A stretch of DNA of 64,000 nt, from contig JARCOQ010000001.1 in NCBI GenBank assembly GCA_029207755.1, positions 93,111,637-93,175,636 on the forward strand. Reading direction: 5' to 3'. A program made the position numbers and the translations under genes. Below, in pieces: positions 1 to 12,960 of the stretch. The DNA is from Chamaea fasciata (taxonomy: Eukaryota > Chordata > Aves > Passeriformes > Sylviidae). Within the stretch, counting starts at the first letter, position 1. The number at the start of each line of letters is the position of its first letter. Below the pieces are notes generated by a model. That model was not told the origin of the DNA, did no database searches, and saw nothing but the letters and a program-made list of their open reading frames with translations.

Positions 1-2361
1 AAAATGAGAATCCTACAGGTTTTCGTCACTCCTCTCCCACAGAGCTACACAAGCATTATTTTGATTGTGAAGAAACACTTTGATCCATGTCTTTGAAGCA
101 CTGTAGACTTTCTTTTACAGACCATGTTGCTTCACTGTTTTCAAAGAATAATATTCACTTTGAGTTCTTGTTTGAGATAGTCTGTCCCCACTGACACTTC
201 TGTTATGCTGATGGAGATAATATCAGTGCCTTGTACCATATATTTTCCTCATATTCTTATAGGATAAAATGGTATAACATACCAGTTGGTTTCATTTGGG
301 TCACAATCATGTCTTTTATGGTAGGTCTGAATTTCCTAAAAGTGCAGGAAACTATCCTTCTAGCCATATATATATATCAAAATTTTATGACAACAAAATC
401 AGAAATCATAACTTTAGTTCCCCTGGAAAGATTTGTCCCAGCATTTCAAAGTGTAGAAGGCCAGAAACTGCCAATACTTGCTTTTCACCAGCTAAGAAGA
501 GCTAGTTTTCCTTTCCTCGCTTTCCTCCTTTTTCACCCCACACTGTTTTTCTCGATATGTACAATCTGTCTTTGAACCATGTTGGCTCTGATCCTCTCTG
601 ACTGCATGCTAGGATAGTGAAAGGGAGTGAAATGGAACAGGCATAAAGAGTCCAATAGTGTAAAAGACAACAAAGGAAAATGGAAGTACATGGAGTCTGT
701 AATGCTTCACTCTTCTCATACACATCACAGTGCAGCACAGCACATCACAGCTAGGGTTACACTGTGCCATCATACCAGACATGCTATAAACTTGTGGAAT
801 AACTACACCGAGGACTGTGCTTATCCCCTGCAAACAAACATCTTCTCTTAAAAATCAACCAGACACACAACAAAATCTCTAGGCTGACTTGAAGCCAGTG
901 TTTGAAAACTGGGTGGAAGAAGGAGGTGTACTTTGAAAGAGGCCTAATGCATATTTCTTTCTAAAATGGAGGAGGATAACAGCAAACATTCCCAACAGAT
1001 TCTGTAGAAGTGACAGATATTCAGCTGAAGCATCTAGTGAAGCAGTCAGGATAAATACTTGGTGGGTGTTGACTGAAGTATTTGAATTCTTTAATCCCTG
1101 GTTCAGATTTTATTGTAAGCTGTTTCATGATGAACAATCAAAATGCCAGTTACCTAGAGCACCATTAGGTAAAAAAGCCCTAATCTTCTCATTCTCTCCA
1201 CAACAAAACCCCTTCTGCAAAGTCACCCTTAATTTTTAAAATGTGGATTCAGTCTATCAAGAACACATTTTTCCTTTGGCTAGCTCCTAAAAAAATTCTA
1301 TATATAGGAGGGTAATATTATGTACTTTATGACTACATTATTTTATCCATGTTTTGCTTCATCTTTTTGGGATTTTTCCATTCTTTTGTTGCCATTGGAC
1401 CCTGTGTGCTTGATTGTTCATCAGAATAATTAGATGAAACAATTATTCAGATTTACTGGAGCTCTTACAGCTCATTCAGTTGGTTCCCAAAGAGTCTTGG
1501 AAATTGAACAAGTTCATACTTTGCCTTTTTCTTTCCCACCAAGGCCTGTGTGAATTGTCTGGCAAACTCATGGTGCTGCACTAAACTGCTGCTTGGCACA
1601 AAGGAGTTTGATAGCTGACTACAATTTCCCTTTCTCTACACACCAGTGAGAGAGCTCAGGCATTCCTCTGTTTCTCCATAATACCAAAAAGCACTGGGTT
1701 TCACAGTGCAGAGAGGCAAGTTAAGTCTGCCTGGTTGAAAACAGCACTGGGTGCAGGGGTGGCTGGGTATGAAATTAAAGGGAGATGTAGTGAGGGGGCA
1801 CTAATGGTCTAACCACGCACAGGACCCTCTGGAGAGAAGAAGAAAGGAAAAGACTCAGTTTTCCAGCTGGTGATACAAGCTCAGTTCCAGCATCCTGCAC
1901 AGAAGTTGGCACAGGGAGCACAAGACCTCTGCTGAGCTCTGAGCACTGCACTCCACTGGCTCCTCTGGCTCCACCATCCCTGTCACACCAGCCTTGGGGC
2001 ACCACCGTGAGCGACCTTACAGTGCTGTGACTTATGTCACCCTCACGGGGTGGGCACCCACTCCTGGAATGCAGACAAGGCATCTGACACTGCCTTAAGT
2101 TCTTCAGATAAATGTCTGCATGTCTGTGCCAAGGAACACACTGCAGCACTTCTGCTTTCACAATGATTGTGATTGACTCCCACATGTTCTAAAGCAAACA
2201 TACTCACCCCAGGTTACTACTACTGGTGGAAAGCTTACAATAGGGGAAGAAAATACTGACGTTCTTGAAGGGTTAAAAGAAGGCCACACTGCTTCTTTGT
2301 AGTTCTCTGCATCATACCAGAGTGGAAGTCTCTTAAAGGCCACCTATACCTTTTTATTTTC

Positions 2362-2375
2362 TTTTTTTTTTTTTT
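2362..2375. repeat. T14 homopolymer
   Basis: Uninterrupted run of 14 T, preceded by a T-rich stretch. Simple-sequence tract with no sign of an attached retrocopy. Confidence 0.9.
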
Positions 2376-3049
2376 CCTAAGGAAATTAGATATCAGATCT
2401 GAAATGCTGAGGCTGAACTGTCAGTTTAAGATTTACATAAAGCAGATCTCTGCACGGCTCCACATCTCTTCAGCATGACTTCTCTTGGGAAATAGTTTAA
2501 AAAAAAATGTCTTGAAACTTGAGAAATGTAAAATAAAAAAAGATTACTGTCAAATAACTGGTTTGTGGAAAACATCAGCTGTATCTGAGATGATCTGTAA
2601 TCAGCTGTGTGCTGATTAAAATTAAACAGCAAATCTGAACTACTCGATGTATATTTTATCATCTGCGTCTTAATATATCACCAGTTAAATATGCTTGGTG
2701 ACTGTGAGATGGTCAGCTGCATAGGTCCTGTGTCTCACCTCTGCAAAAAGAAAGCCACGGCACTTCATTTCCAGCACACTGGAAAACAGCTCATTCATCA
2801 CTGCCATTGGGACTGTAGTTACCTGATGTTTTCCTGCTAGGGAGGGCAGGGGATTTTGCCAAGAGCTATTTGCTTGCTCACTGCTGCCATGGAGCATTGT
2901 TTTTCTCCTTCGGTTGGGATTCTGTGCTCAGCACATAATAACCAGTGCAAAGGGCCCATTAAATCAGAAGCCAGAGAGATATCAAGATGTAAATGAAAAT
3001 CCATACCAGCAACAAACAAAAAAATTAGCCAGGTGAGCTCAGCCAGATT

Positions 3050-3072
3050 AAAAAAAAATAAATAAATAAAAA
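3050..3072. repeat. A-rich (AAAT)n simple repeat
   Basis: An A-run followed by three AAAT-type units. It resembles a SINE tail, but no SINE body can be recognised upstream. Confidence 0.8.
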
Positions 3073-6000
3073 GAGATTGCAAAAACCAAAATGAAGCAGC
3101 AGATTATACATTTCCAATGGCTTGCTGACAAATACTCATGTTCTGATTTATATTTTTTTCACCTTTTCCAAGGAAAGAAAATTTCAGAGTCACAATCAAG
3201 TAACATCCAGAAAATTACAGTGGAGTTGCACTTCTTCGATTTTGTTATTGTTTCCTTGGACTGGAAAAAAGTGCTCCAATTCAGACACATTTCTGGAGTG
3301 AACCACAAAACATAATAGGGACAACAGGGTGAGAAAGTAGAAGTAAAAAGGAAGAGAGACGAAAGAAACGTGGGCTAGCAAATGAGCTGCAGGATCAGGT
3401 AAATATGCTGTTAGCATTCATGACTTGGGTATCTACATGTCCAGGGAGATTTCTGATGTGTTTTTGCTCTGACAAGCAGAAACCTTGTAGGTTTGTTTTA
3501 AGAAAAAGCAAAATCAGACAAAGGAGAGTGTCAGATCCAACATTTGACGAACTTGACCTAAAACTGTGCATCAGTTGAGGAATTAGGCTCTTCTGGTTTT
3601 CATTACATTAACATATATGTGTGCTGATAAGGAATCATTTACCCAAGTCCTAGAATGGTGATGCAGATCCAACAGTCCCCAGAGGGAGACCCAGTGCTTC
3701 TCCTGCTGTCTCATTTTCCATTTCTTCTTCTTATAAAAATACATCAACTGCCTCTTAGAAGAATAATGAACAACTCGCCTCTTGTATAAAAAGTGACACC
3801 AAATCAGACACATGCACAGTTTTCTAAGATATATGTGCTTTTCCCATAGGCAAAAAATAGAGAATTGGTAGAAATCCAAATTGCACTCCCCCTTATTCCA
3901 TACTAATAAATGCCTCCATTTAATTTTTGTTACACTTTTCCCAAGAGATTTCACAATTATAACTAGCATTATGCCAAACCAGACAATATAGAATGAAGTG
4001 TTCAAACAATATATTTTTCATATACATTTCACAAAAAATTAGGCAAAATCCTGGTGTTGAACATGATCTTGTATCCAGCAACATATAGATGATACCAGCA
4101 CCGAGGAGACTTTTATTTTATGAAAAATAACATAAAACTTATGCATAAGTTGTGCTCACCTAACTTTAGCTTGCCATGTGTACAGAAAGCAAGTTCCTCA
4201 CAGTTGTCATCTGCCATTGTCCATTTTCCATGTTCTCTCAGAAGAAACTTCACCAGGAGGAGCTCCTGAACATGGCTAGAGCCCGGTGTGACATCAGGGG
4301 TGGATCGTGCTCATCCCTACACAGAACACAGGGAAAGGGAAAGAACTTTAGGAGAAAGCTCTTCTGCTAAGCTGTAAATTAGAAATCCTGGTTTTCAGTA
4401 CTAAATTGAAAAGATATACCTCTACATTTATCTGCTATGCAATCAAAAATTCCTCAGAAAACTTCAGAGATGTTAGTCTCATGTTGGACCCATTCCCCTG
4501 ACACCCATTCAAAATAACATCCTGGAAAATTAATGACATCTTCCCCCTCAAGAGAGCCCTCAGCCATCCACCCCAGGCCCCAAGTGCCAGCCACAGCAAC
4601 CACGAGGAGAACAGCAGTCAACCTGCTTTCAGGATGGCAGCAGGAAGGAATTACAGAGCCTTTCATTTTGGCCACAGCTCTACTTTTTTCATCCAGAATT
4701 TCAGATAGAGAATTATCCAGAATCCACATGACTTGGCACCATCAGGAGGGTAATAAAGACCCCAAACAGATGCTGAGCTCGGAGTCTTGTGTAACCCACT
4801 GCTGCCTTAAACTGAGTCAAAGTTAAGACACTATCTGGGCTGAAACCTTGCATGCAAACATGTGACACTCTTTTTTAATAAAAAAATCTTTCTTCAAATG
4901 AATTTTCATGAAAACAAAATATTAATATATCTTTCCACTGTGCCCAAAAACCTGACTATTTCTAATTTTTTTGTACACATGAGCCACATCTGTACATGCA
5001 GTGTACAGTGTTTGAATATAGAAATGTAGGTATCCAGTTTGGAAATTTAGATGATTGCTAATATAAAAATTAATGTAGATTTTCAGGAGGGTTTAGATAA
5101 TGGAAATGTTTCTCTTGCTTTTCTGAGGACACCAAGTATTGTTTGCATGATTTTATATCAGCTGAGCGTTTTCTGAAAGAGAATCCAGTCAAAAGAAAGT
5201 TTTGAATAAAACTTCACTCTAAATATAAAAAGATATAAACAACGCTAGGGAAAAAATCCAGGCTGACGGACAGAATTTTTCTGCAGTCTCAGCCTCTTTT
5301 TGTAAACTGTTCCTTTGTTTGCACAGATACTTCTTTTTTGTTTTTCTTTTTTATGAAATAAGTTCTTAAATTAAGCTTTTCTGATTCATCAGGCCTCTTT
5401 GTTGTATTCTAGGAGCAAAATTCCCCCTCCATGACTTATTTTTACCTTCTTTAACATTGATAGAGGAATGACCAGAAAGGGAAAGCCTTCTTAGCTTCAG
5501 TGCTAATATTTAGCACAGAATTCACTTGGTAGCAGCACAGCTTTAGCCTGGGCTGCCGAGCAAGCAATAAACCCTTTAGATGGCTCAGGAACCACTGGGG
5601 CCAGTGCTGTGCACAATTCATGAAGCCAGGCCTGCAAAGGCTGCTGCTTGGGTATTGCTTTCAGTGCCTGGAGCTTCCTGTATGCACCCGGCCGAGCCTC
5701 TTTTGTAATCCCTGATATTGATCAATCCTCAAGAGCATGGCCAGCCGTGGGCAAGGAGCTGGAGCTGGAGGTCAATGCCAGAGCCTAAAGAACCTGCCCT
5801 TCCCTTCAAGGAAGGGTGCTCTCTGCCCATGTGCCTCAGCCCAGGCTCCTGCTGCTGCTGGGTCTGGGAAGCAGTGATGCTGTCCCCACTGCCAGGGAAG
5901 CAAGGAGAGCTGGAACAGACAAGGGGATGACATGAAAAACCCAATAAGAACAAGACCTCGTGGAGCCCTGGTAATAAGAGACCAAGTGCACCCTCTGATA

Positions 6001-7878
6001 TAGTGATGAGTTCTGCCAATTTGCTCTGCACATAATGATAAAATCTATTTCTTTCCCCACTTCCTACCTCCCTATTTATTTTCTTGCTTACAGGACTTGC
6101 CAGGACCCCTTACTGTGCTTCATTTCCATTACTCTTTCCAGTTTAGTTGCTTTAGTATCAAGATTTCTTTACCTTTTTCCTCCTTTTTTCAGTAAAATAG
6201 TCTAGGGTATTTTTATTCCTTCACGCTTGATAGTAATTTTCTGCAGTCATCTCTGGTCTTTGTGGCCATTTACAATGATTAGCAGTTTTCAAGAAGTAAT
6301 GAGTTTCTATCTTTTCCTTCTCCCCCTCTCTCTTTGCCTCTCTGCTGCTTTCTCTGGCACAGTCTTTCAATTATTTAAAATAAGCAGACAACTGCATAAT
6401 TATCAACCTTAATGCCAAAAAAGAAAATAGAATTGAGCTTTCTAAATACCAAGGAAAGAGAAGGAGAGCTTGATAAGTATTGCTACATTTTCTTTCAAGA
6501 CATGGGGTTGGGATTTCTTTTCTCCTGCATTTAATTTCTGTTTAAGAACAAAAGATTTTTGTGTTTGCAAGAGAGAGGGGATGAGTGATTTTAGATCAGC
6601 ATTTTCTCTTTGCTAGAGCCTGGCACTTTATTGAAAATAATAAAAAAAGTTTTCCATCTTACAAATGAAAGCATCTGTTTAAATAAAAAGCCACTTGAGA
6701 AAAAAAAATCGTAAAAAATAATTATTATTTTTCCGAAGCAGGACTGAAATATCCAGAGGTCAGTACAAAATGACTAGCATTCATTTAAAGGTGTCTGTTT
6801 CATTTTTCTGTAACCTCCACTTGAGCTGGGGATAAAAATTTACATTAAATGATCCATCCTCGTTTCACACAAAATTACTTTCCTCTTTAGAAAAATTGCA
6901 GGATCCTTTTAAATATATTCATTTTAAAGAAACCTATTTGTCAAAATTTGCTGATCATACATGAAGTAGCACCAGAAGACAATATCCAGGACTGTCTTCC
7001 CCTGGAGCTTGCTGTGGTCCAGGCAGGATGGGGAACCCAGCAGGAGTGGGGTGAGTGCTACAAGGCAGAGTGGTCTCTTGTTTATGGTGCTGAGTGTCAA
7101 GGCACAACAGACACCTGCACTGGGCTCTGTCCCCTGGGCCAAAGAATTGACATGGGGGGCCTTCTCTCTGTCACCTAGCACATAATGGTGACAAGAATGT
7201 GGCAGTCTCACCATTTGCTGTTCTCGTTTCCATGATGAGCCTTGGTAACATCCCCCAGATGCCATGCTCAGGTCTCTTCATTTCCCTTATGTTCCTGGTG
7301 AAATACTTGCATTGTTTTCCTTGCATCTGATATTTCAGACTTCCCTTTTTTCTAGTTAAGAAAGGATATTTTTAAAGATCCTGTGGACCTTTTGGAAAAA
7401 TATACATTGCTGCTTTACCTTTCACTCGAAGCCCTCCAAGGACAACAGGTCTTCTGTTGTGCTGCTCCTCAAAAAGCCCAAGTGAACCAGAAGATGACAT
7501 TGAAATCCCGTAAAAGTGCTGTGCTTGCTGATGGCTCAAAGATTGGCCCAAGTCCAAGACCAGTTTCAACAACCAGCCTGGATTCATCCAGTCTATTTTA
7601 GGAACAAACTTCCAGCTCTCAGGACACAAGTCATACTCATTCTCTAGCCTGAGGGCCAGGGAACAATTCTCAATTTATTTTATTTATTAGTAAAAATGTA
7701 GCCAGGGAGATTATTGTCCTAAGAATATCTAGTCAGCATCAGCATACTTTATTAATTATTATTTTTTCTTGCATTTCTTGTCTTAACAGAAGACTGTCTT
7801 TGACAGGATCTTTTACAAAAACAAAGTAAGTGGAATTTGACCCAACAGGAACATTAACGTGGGAGATCCTTCACAAGC

Positions 7879-7951
7879 TGTTTGGGTTTTGTTTGTTTGT
7901 TTGTTTTTGGTGGGTTTGTTTTTTTTTGTTTTTTTTTTTTTTGTTTTTTTT
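7879..7951 (+). repeat. G/T-only (GTTT)n-like low-complexity island
   Basis: 73 bases containing only T and G on the plus strand, with GTTT units grading into T-runs of up to 12. ORFs crossing it encode only Phe/Val/Gly/Cys-rich strings and are artefacts of composition. Confidence 0.9.
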
Positions 7952-8936
7952 ACAGAGCACACAGCCAGTGCAGCTCCAGTACTTTCTCCACTGTTTATTT
8001 CTCCCTCAGTTCAATTTCATCCTCTACATTTTCCAGTTGTCATACTGAAATACTTTGGCAGAATTCACATGCCTATCAAGGTTTGGCCTGGCTCATGTCA
8101 CTTTACCACACTTACACACTTGTATACGCTTCAGACTTACAATAACAGAAACTTAACACACTGTAAATAAACCCTATTGTTCTCACTCATGTGCAAGCCT
8201 ATTATCATTAGCCTTAACTTCGCAGAGGGTGAACGTGTTCTGGCTTACAGGACATGATTTTTCCATTCTCCTGCTGATTTCTCTCAATATTTTATTTTAA
8301 GCTTTTTGTAGCTGAATATAGGCCAAACTTGGGATACTTCATCTGCTCACACAGAAACAATCTACTCGATTCCAACTGTGAGCCCTAGTCAGTCAGATTG
8401 CACAAGAAATGGGAAAAGAAACTGGTTCTATATTTTTTCAGTAAGATCTTCAGGTGCAAAGGGGCCAAATTTCCCAGTGGCATGCTTCTTCCAAGGGGAC
8501 ACAGTATATTCAGCAGGGAGGGAGCCTGCAGGCTTCTGGCTGGACTCATGAAGGGAGCTACGGCCTTACCAGGACATGGTGCCTAGACCATGTTGGTGCC
8601 TTGTCAACACCAAAAGGCAGATTCAAGGCCATTTGGATGGCCTTTGGCAGATTGGGTGAAAGCCTGAATTAGTAAGCATCACTGAGTCACTTCTGCAAAT
8701 GGCACAGTCCTATGGTTTTGGAGTTTTTTTAATGGTGCCACACCTTCACTTTTTTTATAACATCCTATGCTGTAATCTACCAGGCCTCTGTTTCTCAAGA
8801 ATCTTCTTCTCATTTTGGCATATTGGAATATGATAAAATAAATTTTGTTTCTTCTTATTTTCTTGTGAAAAGTCAACAGAATAAATTTACTTAGATATAC
8901 CACAGGGAAATAGGTTACCTATTTTCCTGCCTGTTC
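7952..8936. other. unique non-coding stretch
   Basis: No gene seen. Around 8574-8593 there is a 7-bp inverted repeat (ACATGGT and ACCATGT, 6-nt spacer) in a GC-richer patch of about 200 bp with no recognisable family. Confidence 0.6.
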
Positions 8937-8998
8937 GTGGTTTTTTTGTTTGTTTGTTGTTTTTGTTGTTTTTTTGGTTTTTTGTTGGGTTTTTTTTT
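8937..8998 (+). repeat. second G/T-only low-complexity island
   Basis: 62 bases of only T and G on the plus strand, mainly GTTT and TTG units. Same strand bias as the island about 1 kb upstream. Confidence 0.9.
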
Positions 8999-11900
8999 CC
9001 CACTAGATGACTATGGAACAGTACATAAAATGCCTCAATTTAGGTCTCACTAGACTGAGCTAGAGGAAAAGCTACTTTCTTTTCATTTGTTGGTATTCCG
9101 TACATTGGTTATTAAGGATTGAATTGGCTCTTGCAGCTCCAACATCATATATGGATATCCTGTTCAATTGGGTCCTTTTCTGACCATTCTCAGAGGCATT
9201 GTTTTTGGAGAAAATAACTAATTTCAAATCTGGTAATTTAAAAAACACTAGCAATGATCAGATGCATTTATTTTCTGGAGCGAACTGAAGCAGACATGAA
9301 GATCGTCCTGGTGAATGGTTATGTGTTAACACCTTGCTACAAAATAATGTTAAAAGGGGTCCATTTTGCAAAGTGCTAAGTGCTACAGTATATTTTCACA
9401 TGAATATCTGGAGATATTCATGTGGAGAAGAAATAATATTGTCATTTAAATAATTCCCAATTTTGAGTTTAGCACCTCAAAAAAAAAAAATGAAAGGCAT
9501 TTTCTTTTGAAGTCTTTCCTGCCAAGCATGAGTAAAACAACAGGTCTGCATTCAGGCTCTGGCTCATGGGTATTCATTAAAACAAATAAACAAAGAAGTG
9601 GTAAAGAAAGCATTACACAGCTTAAAGCCTGGTCTGGTATCAGATGAATAATAAATACCTTAGTGTTGGCTGAGCAATGGCAAAATACATTTCTACATAC
9701 CAGGAGATAATGAGCTCACTCAAGGAGCCTTGTGTACGAAAAGAGATTTCTAAAGAAACACACCACAGTATAATTGAGAATTTGTTATTGCTAATCCTAA
9801 TGCTTTGAATTTACATCACCCACTTTTCTTTTTCCTTTGATTTGTCTCAGCATACCCTGTGTTGCAGTAAATACATATAAGTGAACCCAATATGAGCAAA
9901 AGAGGGACATACAGAAAAAAACAGTGCCTGGAGAGAGGTGATAGAGTCTACTAGAACAATTACCTGGTTGCTGTCATACAATACAATGTGTTTAGGAGTG
10001 GCAAGATATTTTAGTTACAATTATTCTTTTTTAGGCTTTTATTTTTTTTAATGCTTAACCCTGGCCAACATGTTTTAAACCTTATGGATGCCAAGTGAAA
10101 AAATGTCTTCAGCCTTTTAGCACACTTAGTAATCATAACAACATTTTTATATTATTATAGGCACTATTGGCAGTGTGTTCAATTGTGCATGGAATAAATA
10201 GCTCACATTAGCAGTTTGCCTTAAAATTCATGTGATGGTAGCAGCCAGCTTAATTAAGTGCATCTTTCTGGGAAATCAGGAATAACAGTACTGAATGAAC
10301 CTGCTGCTGACCTTCAGCAATGAGAAGTCCTTCAGAACATTTCTGAGTTTGAAACTCAGTGTCACCAAATCTACCTACTCTGTAGGGCTGTGATTGGGAA
10401 AGGCAGGCAATATCAACAGTATTCATCTTAGTTTGGTAATTATCCCTTCCTTCCTTCCTGGCCTTAGTCAATTTATATCCCTCATGATCTGCCATTGTTT
10501 TCCACTGATGGGATTTCCAACCAGATGAGGGGCTGCTGTGTGATTATGTGCCTGAATTCTTCCACAGAAAACATATTTAAGAAGAGTTTAGATATTTTGT
10601 CAGTTAATCAGAAGCAAGAAGCAGCCATTTAGTTTCACAAATCTAAATGTATCTATTCAGATCATACCAACCTAAAACATGTGTGAAGGAAGGAGAAGCA
10701 AATACCTTCTGAAGGAGAATTGTTTCTTACTTTAGAAAAAAAAAATCCTTCTCAGTAAAAAGCAAAACAAGGAACCTTTTCACTGGAAAATTCCCAACTA
10801 ACTCTAACATTGACAGATTGCGACTTCTGAGAAAAAGCCAAAAACAAACACAAAGTCATAGAGCCTGGAAAACTTGCCTTGCAAGGAAAGACTTGAAAAA
10901 GCTGAGGGCAAACATTTGACAAAGATGGAAAGACAAATAGATGTTTAAACATATTTGAACTGCATAAACATCAAGCACAGAGAGAATTTTTGTAACTAGA
11001 CACATGCTCTCAGAGAACAGATTAGGGAGACTTGTAGTCATGGGGCAGCCTAACAAGACAGGAAGTCAAGACACAGATTAAGTTTGTATGGGTGATATTG
11101 ATTTTATTAATAGCAATAGAAAAATCAGAATGGTTTAAACTACACTGCCTTAATGTTTGGAACCTAGGGAGGGAAGCAGAAAACAAATTAAACAAATGGA
11201 AATAGTAAAGAATATAGTTGATAGGAAATATAAGAAAAGTACAGAATATCCTATATCCACATTGGTAAGGAAATGTGAACAGCCTAACAGAGAATTTTCT
11301 GATTTTTTGTTTCTGTATCTGTCCAGAGACCAGAATATAAAGAGCCTGAATACCATGCATGCAACACCATAGACGCAGAGGAGACATTGCTGTCAGGTTG
11401 TCATCACTGAGGACAATTATTTAAATAAAAACTACAAAGTTCTAGGAAGAGGCAGCTAAAACCAGCAACAGTAAGCAAGAAGAGGGATGTGGGAGAAACC
11501 ATGAGCAGTCTCCTTCAGCAGTTTGAGCTCTGCCAAAGGGCACAGTCAGGAACAAAATGTACAGTAAGTTTGTTGTAAAGAGAAGAGACATTAAGGGAAA
11601 TCTTTCCTTTTCTTTTTTTTCCCTCCTCATTAATTAGTAGCAGTAATATCACCTAAGCCAGACAAAGAACAAATGAAGAGACTAGAAACAGTACCTTGCA
11701 CTCAAAGTCTCTGAAATTATGACCAGTTATGTAACATTCCTACCTCTAAGGAAAAAGAATTTTATATTTAACAATATTAAGGATAGAACTAAGAATCACA
11801 ACCATCAGAATTAAGATTTTTTTTTTATTCATCACAGTGTCAAAAGTTTAACAAAGCTGGCTAAACAAACCTTAAATGAAGAAATTCTATAAATCACAAA

Positions 11901-12599
11901 TAATAATGAGCCATAAACTGCAGGACTGACACCAGCATGTGCTTTTGCCCCAGATGGCCATCAGCCAAATTTTGATGGAATTACGATAAAGTCACTGGGT
12001 AAAGAAAAGCCTTTAAAATGTACATAAAACCATAAAGTACCCCAAAGAATCAAGGTCTCAAAATCAGGAGAAAGAAGTTAGAATATTTTCAGCAGTCCAG
12101 AGAGAACATTTCTAAGACTTTCTTCAAAGTATTTGGAGCCTATACCCCGGTAAGCAAGCATGGAGTTCAACAATATGTAAGGCAAGAGATGGAGCTAAAG
12201 ATACTGAGGTTCAGTTGATTCCTCTGCAGAGTTGCTGAGGTGTATTAGGTGCCTAGCTGCTGATCTGACACGGGAGCAAAGCTTCCCCATAACTGTGTTG
12301 TGGGGGAACACAGAAGAGTAAATATTTCCGTGCACTTGTCATGTGTAACTTTGCTTCAGATTAAGTCTTTGAGTGTTATTGTTACAGGGTCAGACCACAA
12401 TACTCACACAATCTATACATAATCTGGTTGGGCAGGGTTCAGAAAAAAACCAGATCTGGGTTTCTTTTCTTTCAGTCTTGAGAGAGCTTAAGAAGTTTAA
12501 AAAGCAAAAGAAAACCAACCAAACCCTCTTCACCTCCATATCCACCCCAAGGAGCTGTGAAAATCAGAGGATTCTTGGGGAATTACTCTGATAATCTCC
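8999..12599. other. unique AT-rich non-coding stretch with one perfect hairpin
   Basis: No coding exon can be supported. The notable item is the inverted repeat at 9397-9424, listed separately. A perfect tandem of the heptamer AAGTGCT lies about 20 bp upstream of it. The rest is ordinary AT-rich sequence. Confidence 0.65.
9397..9424. repeat. 28-bp inverted repeat, 13-bp perfect arms
   Basis: Left arm CACATGAATATCT and right arm AGATATTCATGTG are exact reverse complements separated by GG. The duplex could extrude a cruciform, or the RNA could form a tight hairpin. It is too short for a microRNA precursor. Flanking bases do not extend the pairing. Confidence 0.95.
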
Positions 12600-12960
12600 C
12601 TTCCCTGCTTTCAGGGGTCCTCATCCAAGCACCGGGGGTCAGCAGCACAAACATTGCCTTGTTTTAAGCAGCAGTGGCTGAATCCTGCTGCCATGTGGTT
12701 ACACTGGTTCAGGGGAAAAGGGGAGGGGGAAGGGGAGAAGCCCTGCCGTTTCCATCAGTCAGACAGACAGCGAATTGAGGAAGGAGCAGAAGTTGTTTAG
12801 GACTGTCTAGCAAGTGACAACTGCTTGATTGGCAGAGAGCCACGATGAGCATGCTGTGCCTTTAAAATAGGTGTCTATCTTCAGCCTGGAATATATTCAA
12901 ATCAGGTTGCATAAAAAGCTGCTCCAGCTACTTACAAGCTACTTACAGTAATTAAAAACA
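12600..12960. promoter_or_regulatory. candidate enhancer or promoter-like block
   Basis: A roughly 360-bp block that stands out from its AT-rich surroundings. It contains a G/A-rich Sp1/MAZ-like stretch (about 12715-12740), an NFI-like palindrome TTGGC-N5-GCCAC at 12829-12843 (9 of 10 consensus positions), a TATA-like CATAAAAAG at about 12910, an exact tandem of AGCTACTTACA at 12926-12947, and a TAATTA-type homeodomain core just after it. These motifs are seen directly. Regulatory function is inferred, and no transcript starting here can be shown. Confidence 0.25.
12926..12947. repeat. exact 11-bp tandem duplication
   Basis: AGCTACTTACA occurs twice in succession without a mismatch, inside the candidate regulatory block. 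Confidence 0.95.

Larger units (their letters stand above)
1..7878. other. unique AT-rich non-coding stretch
   Basis: I see no supportable gene here. Short ORFs occur on both strands but read as random sequence, without recognisable domains or codon structure. Minor content: a (TA)6 run at 366-377, a T14 tract at 2362-2375, and an (AAAT)n-like A-rich tail at 3050-3072. Locally higher-GC patches lie at about 1780-2080, 5520-5930 and 6980-7260. They lack CpG enrichment and match no repeat I know. Confidence 0.7.

Noticed and set aside
2190..2345. Minus-strand exon ending at a strong donor CTGGG/GTGAGTATG
   Set aside because: The donor fits well, but the upstream minus sequence leads to an A-rich tract with no convincing coding frame.
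3010..3072. Alu-like words (AAAAAAATTAGCCAGGTG and an A-rich tail)
   Set aside because: Only about 20 bp resemble Alu. There is no SINE body, and the other repeats point to a bird, where Alu does not occur.
5520..5720. LTR-like 3' end suggested by GCAATAAACCC in a GC-richer patch
   Set aside because: No LTR termini, TATA or partner landmarks; a lone AATAAA is common.
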